The notes: generated by a model from the letters alone, not told the origin. DNA of 64,000 nucleotides from Gnetum montanum (GCA_015680685.1 MNCI01023457.1:1745346-1809345), one strand, 5' to 3'. Shown: positions 1 to 12,639, numbered from the stretch's first letter. Numbers and translations: made by a program.

Positions 1-688
1 GAGCGTCTGCGGACGTGTACGGCTAGTCAAGGAATTGGCTGCTTGTCGCAACGCATGAGTACGACTTGATTACGAGCATTGGCTGCTTGGTAACCCAGTA
101 GCGTATTCCAGGATTCTGTGCTTGGTAATCCCAGTGGTAGTCCAATGTGTACGGCTAGTCAAGGAATCGGCTACTCATTGCTAGGCTAGAACGTGTGATA
201 AGTACGACTTAGTTACGAGCACCCACGGGTGTGTACGGCTAGCTAAGGAATCGGCTGCTTATCACACTTAAGCTAAATAGGTACCTCGGTACGACCACTT
301 TGAGCACTTGCGTTACGTGTGGCGATCCCAGTAACGATTAGCGTTTGGTAAACCACAGTTGCATAGTTCAGGGTGTGTCCGGTAAGTGGGAACGGATGCT
401 GACGCTAGTTAATTTAGACTTAGGACATTAGTTAGAGTTAGCTTAGTTTCTCAACCCTTTCCTCTCATAGCTTAGAAGATAAACCGAAAAAATACCAAAA
501 AAATCATATACCTTAGACTTGCTTAACCATACACCGTGACACCTAGAAGCAAGCCTGGGAAGACAACGAACGATTAACCCCAAGTGTTTCTTGTGGCGTT
601 AAGGCATTTAGTCTGCAGAGTTCGACCGGATCGTGCGTGCACGCTCGTATTCATATGGTTGAGTGTAGGGGTACCTCGCCACTCATCA
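1..688 (+). repeat. Athila-type LTR remnant, plus orientation
   Basis: The segment ends in the block GGGGTACCTCGCCACTCATCA, which matches the 3' ends of the LTRs at 35112 (minus), 51302 (minus) and 58626 (plus). Inside it are the recognisable LTR strings around 50-135 (TACGACTTGATTACGAGC, TTGGTAACCCAGTAG, TTGGTAATCCCAGTGG). No primer-binding site follows position 688 and no internal region is attached. It is therefore an LTR fragment rather than the edge of an intact element. The upstream part may continue outside the window. Confidence 0.75.
15..257 (+). repeat. Three direct copies of a ~26-bp motif inside the LTR remnant
   Basis: GTGTACGGCTAGTCAAGGAA recurs at about 15, 148 and 231 (the last with CTAGCTAAGG), each followed by a variant of TCGGCTGCTTATC. 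Spacings are about 133 and 83 bp, so this is not a simple tandem array. The intervening DNA repeats other LTR pieces such as AGTACGACTTRRTTACGAGCA. The other LTR copies in the window do not show this triplication. Confidence 0.7.
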
Positions 689-699
689 CTCGATTAGCC

Positions 700-1111
700 A
701 TACACATTCGTAAATGCTCATAATTAAGTTGTACTTATGCTATGCTACTGCAGGTAATAAATAACAGGTAGGAAATAATAGGTAATAAATAAAAAGTAAT
801 AAACTCGTATTCCATGCACTGCAAGGTTTATCCACAAAGCTCGTCTTTATTGCTGAACACAACTTGCGTTCAGGTACATAGCTGCTCGAATAAAGATCCG
901 TTCACTTGGGGACTCCTACTGCGGGCACATGGAAAATATTCTATCTCTGGAGTGATCAATCTATCAGAGTTTCCCTACTTTAAGCCTAAGATGGGAAATA
1001 AGGGGAGTGCTGCCTCTTATTTATAGATTTGGCGGCAGACCGTAATATCACGTATGCGATATCACAGGGGACAACGTGATATCGCGACGCATGCAATATC
1101 ACGTCTCATCA
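700..1111 (-). repeat. Athila-type LTR fragment, minus orientation
   Basis: Positions 709-1111 align by eye with the right-hand half of the LTR at 35112-35935: AAATGCTCATAATTAAGTTG, the CTGCGGGCACA block, the TATA region and the GATATC palindromes. On the minus strand the TATA box CTATAAATAAG lies at 1016-1026, with palindromic ATATCACGT/GCGATATC units at 1047-1105. The end CTCATCA at about 1111 corresponds to the LTR 5' terminus on the minus strand. It lies head to head with the plus-oriented fragment ending at 688. Confidence 0.7.
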
Positions 1112-1119
1112 CTAACTAT

Positions 1120-1226
1120 CTAGATGCCACAACTAGTTCATCTATGGAGTTCGACTGGATCATACGTGTAACACTCGTATTCGTAAGGTTGAGTGTAGGG
1201 GTACCTCGCCACTCATTAAATGTGTA
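1120..1226 (+). repeat. Terminal piece of a third LTR, plus orientation
   Basis: The strings ATGCCACAACTAGTTCATC, GAGTTCGACTGGATCATACG and GGTTGAGTGTAGGGGTACCTCGCCACTCATTA repeat the LTR 3' end, with the last CA changed to TA. Together with the two preceding fragments this makes a plus/minus/plus mosaic, produced by insertion, inversion or recombination between LTRs. Confidence 0.7.
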
Positions 1227-1770
1227 CATGCCATTAGCTAGTTGACTCAAATGATTTGCACTTTAAAGTATTAAGTTAACTTTCTATGAAAAAGCACCAA
1301 AACATTATTATAAATAATCAATGAATTTCACCAAGGTCAAGTCACCCATACTTGTTTCAAGCTAGCTAAAGCATTGCTTTTCAAACATAGTGGCTAGGTT
1401 GCAGAGCATCTCAAATGTTCTTGCTAATTGCTTACACAGGCAATGACATTGGGGTTTTAAACCATTTTACTAAATCTCTACCATATTGTTATACGTTCTT
1501 GTGCACAAGTGAATGGTACCATTTAGAGAGTGTTGTGTACAAGTGATTGGTGCAATTAAGGGCATGTTCGGTTTTGGGAGTGAGTAGATGTTAAACTAGA
1601 TTACCTATATATTTTTTATATATATCTATTATTTGGGCAATAGAATCTTTTTCTTTTTCAAATTCATAAAATCCTATGGAATTCATTTTCATGTTCAATT
1701 TTTTTTTAAAAAAAAGACTCAAACCCATAATAAAGAATTCTTTCCATGTCTTTAAATTTTATGTTTTTAA

Positions 1771-1995
1771 TTGGCCAAGCCATAACATACCCATAATAAT
1801 TTATGAAAAAGTTTATTTTGGGTTATGATGAACAAAATTATTTTTTATACAAAGTCCAACCAACTGGTAAATGAAACTTTGTGTTGGTAAATGGCCAAGC
1901 TATTACATACCTATAATAATTCCACAAAAAAGTTCAACTCTTCAGCTAGTAACAATAATTATTTATTTTCTATAACAAAGTTAAGCTATTTGGTA
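1771..1995. repeat. Diverged ~115-bp tandem duplication
   Basis: TTGGCCAAGCCATAACATACCCATAATAAT at 1771 is repeated as ATGGCCAAGCTATTACATACCTATAATAAT at about 1890. Both are followed by a CAAAAAAGTT-like stretch and then an AATTATTTATTTT-like stretch, so the similarity continues through each unit. No coding content is visible. Confidence 0.55.
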
Positions 1996-2286
1996 ATTAA
2001 CTTCTTAATCAAAATCTAAGTAGACTTACCAATTAAATCTACTTCTGTTGATTTTGGGTTATTTCCAAATTTCACTTTACAACTATAATCTCCTAAAGTT
2101 CATAAATTCTTTTCATACATCTCGAGTCAATAGAGATTCCCTTAACCCAATAAGCCATTAAAGTACTCACCCTAAACTATAGTGATAAGTGTGCAAAGCG
2201 AATGCAGAATATGAAATGGATGTCACCCAAGGGATCTCATATACCTTCAAAAACCAAAAACCTTTATAGCATCCAATTTTACTGTG

Positions 2287-2687
2287 TCAAATATTGCATA
2301 TTATTTTTGAAAGAAAATAATTAAGAAAATATACAGGTCATTATATGTGTTGGGATTAACTTTTTAAAGGAGGTAAATTTGAAATTTTAGATGTGACTAA
2401 TAATAATAAAATATATTAATCGTTTTTCTTTTTCTCTTTTCGTGCGTTGGTTTCTTTGTTCCATCCCTTGACCTTATATAGAATGGCTTTGTTAAGATGG
2501 TTTTTTTCTGGTACCAAATATGGTAGAACAATTTTGAAAGAAAATAACAAGAAAATGTACTCTTTTACGTGTTTGTATTAACCTTTTAGGATGGGAGAGT
2601 TGACAATTTTGGATAAGAATAATAACGATGATAAAATATACTAATCATTTTCCTTTTTCTTTATGCATTGGTTTATTCGTTCCATTA
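2287..2687. repeat. Diverged ~180-bp direct duplication
   Basis: Two copies begin at about 2287 and 2516. Shared landmarks in order are TTTTGAAAGAAAATAA, AAGAAAATRTAC, a TTAACTTTTTA/TTAACCTTTTAGG block, AATAATAAYRATAAAATATA, TAATCRTTTTYCTTTTTCT, and GCATTGGTTT..CGTTCCAT. The unit is non-coding and lies 700-1100 bp upstream of the GST start. Confidence 0.6.
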
Positions 2688-2740
2688 GATGGGTTTTTCG
2701 CCGTAATAAAACTTCAGTTTCATTATGAAAAATAGCAACC

Positions 2741-3075
2741 CCTCCAACAAAACAAACATGCACATGGCGCCCTACGTTACCCTAACGTAGATATGTGCAG
2801 CCCCATGGTCTACCCCCAAGCGTAAGGTTGGCATATTTCTTTAGGATAGGAGCGCCCGAAACCGACACAGGTAGGTAGGTAGAGCCGGATACGGGCATCT
2901 CCCTGTGAGGTTGAAGCGAGGTGTGCCCTAGCGGCCTGCCTGTTCAGGGACTAGCCTCATGAGCGGCGGTTACAATAAGCGTTTCCGTGAAACGCGTCTT
3001 TCGAAAACTGCAGTCATGATAAATTCGAACTTAAAACAGAACCTAAATCCACGAATCCAATCCTTAAAAAAGGAA
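2741..3075. other. GC-richer patch with organellar LSU-rRNA-like segment and hairpin
   Basis: This patch has much higher GC content than its surroundings. Positions 2855-2884 contain CCCGAAACCGACACAGGTAG followed by GTAGGTAGAG. I recognise this as the conserved segment of organellar/bacterial large-subunit rRNA that normally precedes AATACC(T/A)AGG. The sequence after 2884 does not follow the rRNA. A perfect 8-bp inverted repeat, CTACGTTA-ccc-TAACGTAG, lies at 2772-2790, with outer arms GCACAT/ATGTGC. It may be a plastid- or mitochondrion-derived fragment stitched into the GST upstream region. Confidence 0.45.
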
Positions 3076-3289
3076 TTTGAATTGTAGAAAAGAATTCCAG
3101 TGTCTGTGCAAACACGCCTCCTAAGCTGTAAAATATCATCAGAGTATTTGAATTGTAGAAAAGAATTCCAGTGTCCTGTGCAAACACGGCTCCTAAGCCG
3201 TAAAATATCATAAAATATTTGAATTGTAGAAAAGAATTCCAGTGTCCTGTGCAAACACGGCTCCTAAGCTGTAAAATATCATCAGAGTA
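3076..3289 (+). repeat. Three tandem 71-72-bp units just upstream of the GST start
   Basis: Units run 3076-3146, 3147-3217 and 3218-3289. Each reads TTTGAATTGTAGAAAAGAAT, then TCCAGTGTCCTGTGCAAACA, then CGGCTCCTAAGCYGTAAAAT, then ATCATCAGAGTA. Unit 1 lacks one C and unit 2 has TAAAATA in place of the last block. The array ends 104 bp before the ATG, so it lies in the 5' UTR or core promoter. The repetition could multiply a transcription-factor site, but no as-1/ocs (TGACG pair) element is visible in the unit. Confidence 0.85.
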
Positions 3290-3315
3290 CCCTACTGATT
3301 CTCCGTAAATACTAA

Positions 3316-4889
<1,574 letters not shown>

Positions 4890-6340
4890 ACGCTGCAAAT
4901 CATGGAAATATGCTTTTGATTTTGTAGGATTTGTTGCAGTATGGTTAGTATGTATTTACTATTTCAGGACGTTATTATGAACGTGGTTGATCATCTTCAA
5001 TGCTTGTTGACCAGGAAATTGGGAATTGCAGAATGTGAATATGATGGGTACTACTTCTGTAGTTTGTTGTTTAGAAAATGTGATAAGTTGTAGTATTACT
5101 GTTCCATATGTTGGGTTTTAAAATAATGGAAAGATACAATAATGCTAAATTTTTACGTTGACAGCAGTGAATTAATTTCATTTTCATTCAAATGCAATCT
5201 TATCCTATTCAAAATCTATTTTGAAATTTGTTAATCAATACCACTTGATCATAGAATGTTATCACTTAAATTTTTTTTTAACTAATAAGATTGGATTATT
5301 GTGCCATTACTTAATTTTAATATGTCCATACTCCTTTTTCTCCCACATAAACTTCCATAAATCTTGAGGTGTATGTATATTTCAATTATTTTGGGTCCAA
5401 CATACTGCAAGCAAATATGCATAAAATGCTAAATTTTTCTTTTCAAAAATAAGTGTTAAACCTTGAGTACATATATATTTTTGGTGTGTTAAAACCAAAA
5501 CAATTTAAGTATAGTTACACAATTAAGATATATAGTAATATAATTATTAAGAACAATACATAGTTGTGATATTTTTACTTATATATATATATATATAATA
5601 TGAAGTGTAACCATAAAAATCTTTGCTTCAAAACCTAGGTCAAAGGTTAATTCCAGTAGGTAGCATTGAGTTATTGATAACATTCCATAAAAGGAAATAT
5701 GAAATTGGTGTGCTTTAATATATCAAAAAGGGTTTTAGTGGACATAATCAAAATTTTGATTTTAGTTATTCAAATAAAGAATGAAATTCTTAAAGCATAT
5801 GAGCAATGTTGTTACAATTATAATAGATATGCATATAAGTTTATTTGCTAGCTAATAAGCATAAAGCATAAACACATACCATTTAGCTACTCTTGTATCC
5901 TAATCCACTATCCTTACTAGCTACATCACTTAGTTAATATATCTCATAGGATAAGTGTATATAATCAAGTTAGTTAAACATGTAAAGACATCATAATCAT
6001 ATAATAGGAATCAAAGCATCATAACATATAAATCATCATCATAACAAACTCATTCCTAATAATCCATCAAGACAATACATATACATATAAACTATAATCA
6101 TAATGCAATATCGAAAGCCCATAGAAGGGATGTAATACTCTTCCCTATTTGAAAAGCTACACACATCTTAGTCTCCATCTTTTATGTAACTTTTGTGACA
6201 TCATGTTTGCTCCATAAACCATTAACCATAGGAATAGCTCTACTATGCAACTACTGAAACATGCAATCTATAATTAACATTGTATTGCAACCAGATCTTG
6301 AAATGATCAATAAGATTTTGTTCATCAAGTACATACAATT
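4890..6340. other. GST 3' flank and AT-rich intergenic DNA
   Basis: The first few hundred bases must hold the GST 3' UTR. AATAATGG and ACAATAATGC near 5120-5145 are possible near-upstream poly(A) elements. A (TA)n run lies at about 5580-5598. I see no other gene up to the LTR at 6341. Confidence 0.5.
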
Positions 6341-7222
6341 TGATGAGTAGTAAGGTACCCCTATGCCCAACCATACAAATCACAAAGTGTTCATGCACGA
6401 TCTGGTTGAATTCCATGGACTTTATAGTTTCTACTACACTAGTCTTTTAGGAAGTACAACTTGCCCTAAGGTCATTCATTGTTTTTCCAATTACACTTGT
6501 AAAGTACAAAGGTATGGTTAAGTGAAATCGAGGCATATGATCTTTATCATTTTATGTTTTATGTTTTTCGGTGCTTAAAGAGAGAGTGATAGAGCAATTT
6601 AATGACTAATCTAAATTAACTAATTAACTGGTCTCTAACTAATCTTAGCATAAGCAACTGTTCCCACTTTCTATACACATCTTGAACCTATGTATTCACT
6701 ACTAGCTTACCAAGTGCTACACTATTGGGCGTACGAAGCAATAATGTTGCTGGGATTACCAAGCAAAGACATGCTACGTCGAAGTGGTCATAATTATGTA
6801 TTTAATCTATTTAGCTTATCTTGCTTGTTTAGCTTAATCAACTTAATTATTACAAAATATTGAATAAATAACTAAAAATATTAATTGAATAAATGAAACA
6901 TTTAAACTATCTAGAATGTTGCAAAGTTTATCAAGAAGTTTTTGTTTATTGATACAAACACTATCATGCTCAAGTATAACAATGCTTGAATAAAGATCTG
7001 TACACTCAATGATTCCTGCTATGGGCACTCAGGAAAAATATTCAAACTTTTGACTAAAAAAAACTGCAACAGCTCTACTACTGTTATGAAATCTAATGCC
7101 ATAAATGCAACTGGTGAGCACATATTTATAGGGTAGGATAGACCCCTACATCAATAGGGCCATGTTGATGTAGTAGATTGTGTTGATGGGGCCCAATCAA
7201 CACAACAAACCACATTTCATCA
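6341..7222 (-). repeat. 3' LTR of A1
   Basis: The termini on the plus strand are TGATGAG..TTTCATCA, the same TGATG/CATCA ends as the other Athila LTRs here. Length is 882 bp. The minus-strand 3' end shares GGGGTACCTTACTACTCATCA with the other copies. The polypurine tract abuts the right end, identifying it as the 3' LTR. Confidence 0.85.
7121..7205 (-). promoter_or_regulatory. LTR core promoter of A1: TATA box plus two hairpins
   Basis: The minus-strand TATA box CCTATAAATATG lies at 7121-7132. Immediately upstream (higher coordinates) are two inverted repeats. CTACATCAA (7146-7154) pairs with TTGATGTAG (7165-7173). TTGTGTTGAT (7178-7187) pairs with ATCAACACAA (7196-7205), with loop GGGGCCCA. 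The ATCAA..GGGCC..TTGAT pattern recurs in the internal cassette at 10726-10797 and in LTRs A3 and A4. Confidence 0.65.
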
Positions 7223-7229
7223 TACCCCC

Positions 7230-10200
7230 ATGATTGAATGAAAAGTCATCCTCGAGTTTTTTACAAAATTGGAAAGGTATGGGATTTTTTACTAGCTTTT
7301 GACATAACAAAACAAGATAAAATAGACATAAAAAAATTGAGTGCCTAGTGTATGGATCAACCACATTACAAAATTAAGCATGGTACAAAAATTTGAACAA
7401 GCACATCCTCTGATTACATGAAGAAAAAAGAGAATGTCACATAGTCCTAGGTGGTGCAGGCCCCTAAGGCTCCAATGGACCTTCTCTAGCTCTAGGCATG
7501 GTTAGTGGCTAAGGGGGTTATGGTTGTCCTCTTGCTGCTGCTACTTTTGGTGAAAGGATGAAAGCATCTAGTAATGCTTTCATCTTCTCTTCTTTTCTCA
7601 TAGGATTGTTTATGATCCACATAGCTTCACTGATGTGGGATAGAATTGGAATATCCCAAGGACAAGGCAATACTGGAAGCAACTCTTTTACATTAAAAAA
7701 CCAGGCTATGAATTATTTTCGTTTGATGTCAAACACTTGGATTGTGTCTTGTAGTGCCTCGCAGTCATTCATCGTTTTGGCTAGGTTCTCAATGACTAAT
7801 CTTTGGCTAGCGAATTTTTCCTTGAGAACCTCAAGTTTATCATTTGCCACTACAAGCTTCTACTTAGTATCTTTATGATTCTTGAACTTAACCTATACAA
7901 TAAGTATGAGCTAGCCACTTACTTTTCAAGCTTAGACCGTAGCCATCCGATAGTTAGAATTGCTACTTTTGCATAGTTGAGATTGAATAGCTCCATTTAC
8001 TCCATCATCTCTTCAATTTGCAACTCCATGCAAATTTTTGCCTTCTTGTAGGCATCAATCTCATCAACGATGGATTGCCACATTTCTCTACCTTGCTAGA
8101 GTTGTTGGAGGGCTTCATTAATCTTTGCCTTTGTTAGTTAGATATGCTTTTCATTCACCTCATTCTGTAGGCCAACCTAGTCTCTGTAATGATTTTTAAC
8201 CTTTTTAAATTTTAAAGCCTCATTTTTCTAGGTGGCAATCTCAATGGTTGACTTCTAGTGTAAGGGGTGAAGCTTCTTTATGGACAGATTATGATTCTTC
8301 ACTGTCAATATCCTTAATTTGGCATTTGTTTTGGCAAGTTACTCCAACTATTGATGGATGAATTCTTCTAGCTATTATTTTTGTGCATCAACATTCTATA
8401 CATGATGACTTTCTATGGTCAAAATTTCATTCTCCTAGCATGTCTGCATCAAGTCCTTTTATACTGAATGAGTTGCAGCTTCTGCTATGGATTGATTGAA
8501 GACCACCATTACCATTTATTCATCAACTTACTTTAGCTATTCTTAAAGCTATTGAAAAGCTTCATCATGTGTTAATGTAGGGTTGATAAGAGTAGGGTCA
8601 GAAATTTGGGCATGCAGTTCAACAACTTCAGCTGCCAAGCATTGATTATGTGCTTAAACTATTTCAAGTTGCCCTTCTAAGATGAGACACTTTCCATTTT
8701 CCTCCAATAGCTTCAACTCAGTTGCAGTGATGGTATCCAAAAAATCAAAGATATCCAAAATTGGTTTCCTAATTCCCACTAGTTAGTCTAGTAGTTTTTC
8801 ATGCTAGGCTACATCTAATTTCCTGTTGATTATTCTTATAGATATATATACATATCTAAGTGCAAAAACATTTTGTATAGGCATTACAAGTGCATTTAAT
8901 GCCTTAGTGACTTACTCAGTAATGATCTCCATAGTTGTCTCCTACACTTGGTGCTACATCACCAATACGGTTTCCTCACCCTCCTCCAAGTGCACCAAAA
9001 AGGAAGCAGTATTCCTAGAGATTTCTAGGAATAGATGATGCTAAGAGAGAGATACCATTACCTCTCAATCACTTGGATTTGACCTTGTAAGCAATTGTGT
9101 ATGTTGAGTAGATAACATTGATCCACCTCCCTCCATTTGGCTAATTGTATGAGCCACTTCTCTGAGGTAACTCATGATTGATTTGTATGTAAATGGGTTT
9201 CCACCACTATTTCTTTCTTGCTACTCCTACTATTACAAGAGCTACTCTCAAATTTTCTACATGTGCTCAACTACAGTGTGGGCCTCTAGTAATTGTTCAT
9301 GAGTAGGTGGTGGAGGTGGATGTTGCTGCTCCTTTTCTGTGATCGTGGCAAGCATCTTATCCTTCATCATCTTGATCCATGAAGCATTAGGAGCATGCTT
9401 GAGTGTATCATTTGCATAGTAGACTACCCTTTCCCTTTTGCATAATTTTTTGATCAAGTAGAGGAGGGGTAGGCTTTTTCTTCCATGTTCATTCTCTTTG
9501 AAGCACTTCTCTATCTCTAGATAGATTAGCTATGGAAGGTTTGCTGGGAATTTCTTGCTTAGAGCAGTGCATGCTTAGGTGGAGAAGGCTATCACCTTAC
9601 TAGGCCTCATAGTTGAATTGAGGTGATAGGGTGCTATCTTAAAATAAACTTTCTCTACCAGTGTGAGTATGCCAAACTCCTTGTGGCCAACTCCATAACA
9701 CGATTGAGTCCACTCCTTCTTTGCTCCAAGATTGACTTGTGTAGATAACTTTTCCAACTATGTTCCTGCGTTAGGCAACCCAAGGACCTATGTAATGGCT
9801 TCTACTAAGTAGGACACTTGGATATCCTTGATTTTCATAGTAGCTCCTACTCTCTTGTTTTTCTAGAAAATATGCATTTCTCCCATGTACCAACCCCCCA
9901 CTGGAAGTGATGATTGGCTATATGGAAGAGTCTTATAGTTAAGCTTTGACATATTTTCAAACCTATTCAAGGAACAGCCCAAAGTGCAACTCTTGGAGAA
10001 CTAAGCATTGGACCTCACGACTCCCTATTATGTCAAGGTAGGCTTGAGTGAGTGCGACTTCCAATTTGGGTATAGGGCCTAGTGCCTCACCTCATTGTGA
10101 TTGTTCAGATGTAGCTTCTTCTTTGGGAATCTATTAGAAAAATTCCACCTCAACCTCATCTCTAATAGGTCCTATTTCATGGGTTGTCTTAGCCTATTCT

Positions 10201-10290
10201 TGGCCATGTTCTTGTTGGTCCCTTCCTCCTCTAGATCATTTCTCCCATAGTTGTGATGGTCCTTCCTCCTATGATCTCTTTGGTGTTGGT
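7230..10290 (-). pseudogene. env-like (plant retrotransposon ORF3-type) region, A1
   Basis: This decayed coding region lies between pol/spacer and the 3' LTR, where Athila and Calypso elements carry an env-like gene. Open pieces include 9575-9757 and 9257-9457. The first contains FGILTLVEKVYFK and YHLNST, matching element B at 38102-38317 (FGELTIKERVYFK, YHLFST). A Pro-rich run lies near 9310. The C-terminal two-thirds (about 7550-9100) is long, coiled-coil-like and rich in Leu, Glu, Lys and Gln on the minus strand. No signal peptide or clear membrane segment could be read through the stops. The domain recalls the 'putative plant transposon/env-like protein' family of Athila elements; this is from memory, not a search. 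Confidence 0.6.
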
Positions 10291-12430
10291 GCCATCTATA
10301 ACCACAGATAACAATGACTAGAATACCTTATCTCATAGGGAGATTACACTTGTCTAAGATGTGATTATGACTAGATGGATTAAGTATGGAGTTATTAATT
10401 TAATATTTGATTAAATGAAGTTGTTGGAAGGGTTAAATTATCAAAAATTAATGATTTAATAGCATTTTATATCTTAACCCTTTGGGGGAGTTAGAAAAAG
10501 TTTCAAAAGAATTATCATCAAAACCTTAACATTTGGTACCTCCATGACTAAGAGCTTACCTTCGGTAACTATAGGATCAAAGAATGGGATGATTCGGATA
10601 AATGGTGCAAGAGTTATAGGTTTGGGAAAGTTCTATGCTTTGAAAATTGCAAACAATCCTTTGGCATTATGAATCAAATGTGAAAAATTCAAAGTGTTCA
10701 ACAGTATTTATAATATTTTTGCAATGCATCAATGGGGCCTCGTTGATAGGCCCTCATCAACATGGTTAGCTATGTCAATGGGGCCTCATTGATGTAGATG
10801 TTGACAACCATTGACCAAGTAAAACTTGAAAATTACAAAGAGATTTTGAATGAAATTAGGATCAAATGGAAGACCAAACAACCATGAACATGATGAAAAT
10901 ATGAGAAGAGGATGTTGATGTCCCAAAAATTTAGAAATTTAAGAAAAATGGAGAAAGAGGATGAAGAATGAGAGTTCAAGTAGCACAAAGTGGTTTGCAT
11001 AATGGAATATGTGAAAGATAGGATTGTAGCAATGTCTAAGGTAAGGGACTTAACTAACCAAATTAAGAGATATGCAAGTGGGTCCTCCCCATAGTAGGTA
11101 CATGCCCTTGTTGCCCTTGCATAATCCCAACTAAGGAGTCTGTGGGCCTCATAGTTGATTAATTGTAATAAAATGTTAAGGACTAACAAAAAAAAACCTA
11201 TCCAAGAATTCCAACACATTAGACTAAGACATCAAACATAACATAGAGGCTGGTTGTGATGTACGGAATGGTAGCATAGATGAATGATTGAGAAGGTGGA
11301 ATAAAATCCCAAATTAAGGCCATAAGAAGTCCCTTGTAGAATATGTGTTTCAAATGATCTAAGAAGATCCATCCTTAGTCTAAACCAAAACCAACCTCTT
11401 TAAATGACTTCACATTGCCACTCCAAGACTGATCCACCCCATCAAGGCACAAGAGGGCTTTCACAAAACAACCACTATTCTATAAAGAGAAGAAAAGAGA
11501 AGTAAGAAGTGAGAGAAAGAGGGCCTTAGTTAGAGGGGACTTTTAGACATGGGTAACATGTCTTTCTAGTCCCATAACTAGTGTTTGTAAACCATTTATT
11601 TATCTAAGGGATGTGCTTTGAATTTTTATCATGTTTCTTTTTAATTTTTTAATTTTAATTTTCGTTTTTATTTTTTTTTTATGGAACCACACCATGCAAT
11701 GACTTTATTTAACTTCCTATCAGTGGTTAGAATGGAATGGTAAGAAGTTCATGAAAAACACCCAAGCACTGAAGTAAGTAAAAGATTATAGAGAGTATTG
11801 AATGCCCTTGATGTCACACCCTCTAAAAGCCTTTGAATCCTTTCCAATTCTAGAACTACCAAGGTCATCAATTGATTAAAAGTTTCTTAATGAAGGCACC
11901 TCATACTCTTAGAACAAAGAAAACCATAGAGTTTATTGGATGGGTGGATGACATGGACTAACTTTCTATTCCATGAAAAATAAACCATGTCATAGTCATC
12001 AAACAGAAAAATTCAAAAATAGAAACCAGACATTGACAATCACAACATTAAGCACAAACCATCATTAGTAAACAACAAGAATGGCACTATGTCTTGTGGT
12101 AATAAAGCACTTTTATTAGTAGAAATAATCAAAAGTCACACATAAACAAAGAAAATTAATATATATATATATATATATATATATAATAAGGTGTAAACTA
12201 ATCAAGAAAGGTGAAACATACTAACAATGTTGTAGAACAAAAAATTGAGAAAGTCAATAGAATGAAAAATCAAAAAAAAAAAGGTAAAAATCAACAAAGT
12301 GTAAAACAAAAATGTGTAGAATAAAAAGTGAAAGATTGAGGAGCCATGTTGATGGTTAGCATGGATGGCCATCTCCCCCACAACTATGTTGAAAGGAGGT
12401 GATCTAGAAAATGGAGCATGGTTATCCATT
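10291..12430 (-). other. Non-coding spacer between pol and env-like region, A1
   Basis: The spacer is homologous to 47331-49300 in element B. Shared landmarks include the AAGTGG(G/A)TCCTCCC block (11068 / 48090), the GGGCCTC/GGGCACT..GTTGATTAATTGTAAT block, GTCTTTCTAGT (11560 / 48649), poly-T/C stretches, and CTTGATGTCACA (11808 / 48793). A 27-bp (AT)n microsatellite sits at 12159-12185. No domain is recognisable. The open stretch at 10833-11219 looks incidental. Confidence 0.6.
10704..10797 (-). promoter_or_regulatory. Internal promoter-like cassette in A1
   Basis: On the minus strand a TATA box ATTATAAATAC (10704-10714) is preceded by inverted ATCAA/TTGAT repeats around GGGGCC cores: ATCAATGGGGCCTCGTTGAT, then CATCAACATGG, then CAATGGGGCCTCATTGATG (10728-10795). 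The same module lies upstream of the TATA box in this element's LTR. The cassette points toward the env-like region that begins about 400 bp downstream. Confidence 0.55.
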
Positions 12431-12639
12431 TATTGAGGTGGTAGTTGCATTGGCTTATCTTGGTTCTAGGAAAGGTTTCACTTGTTAGATGTTAACTAAC
12501 TACTTTTTATTTGGGCTCACAGGCTTGTAGATTAAAATGGCCCTAGAGGAAAATGGTTTAATCAATTAAATAATATCCTTACCATAATGTTTGAAATTTT
12601 ATCTTCTAGGGTACATGTGTGGGGTTTTAGCTCCTGGTT

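Larger units (their letters stand above)
1227..2740. other. AT-rich intergenic DNA upstream of the GST
   Basis: I see no gene here. Reading frames are short and have no recognisable domain. The sequence is AT-rich, with poly-T and poly-A runs and two diverged local duplications listed separately. Confidence 0.6.

Noticed and set aside
5580-5598. (TA)n run as a regulatory element
   Set aside because: It is a simple microsatellite; a similar (AT)n run at 12159-12185 lies in retrotransposon spacer.
7558-7878. 106-codon plus-strand open frame with a hydrophobic start
   Set aside because: It is antisense to the env-like region of A1, and the collinear copies (B, A3) do not preserve it.
10833-11219. 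128-codon minus-strand frame in the A1 spacer, Leu/Ile/Phe-rich with membrane-like segments
   Set aside because: The homologous spacer in B (around 48000-48200) does not keep the frame; the hydrophobicity reflects AT-rich composition.
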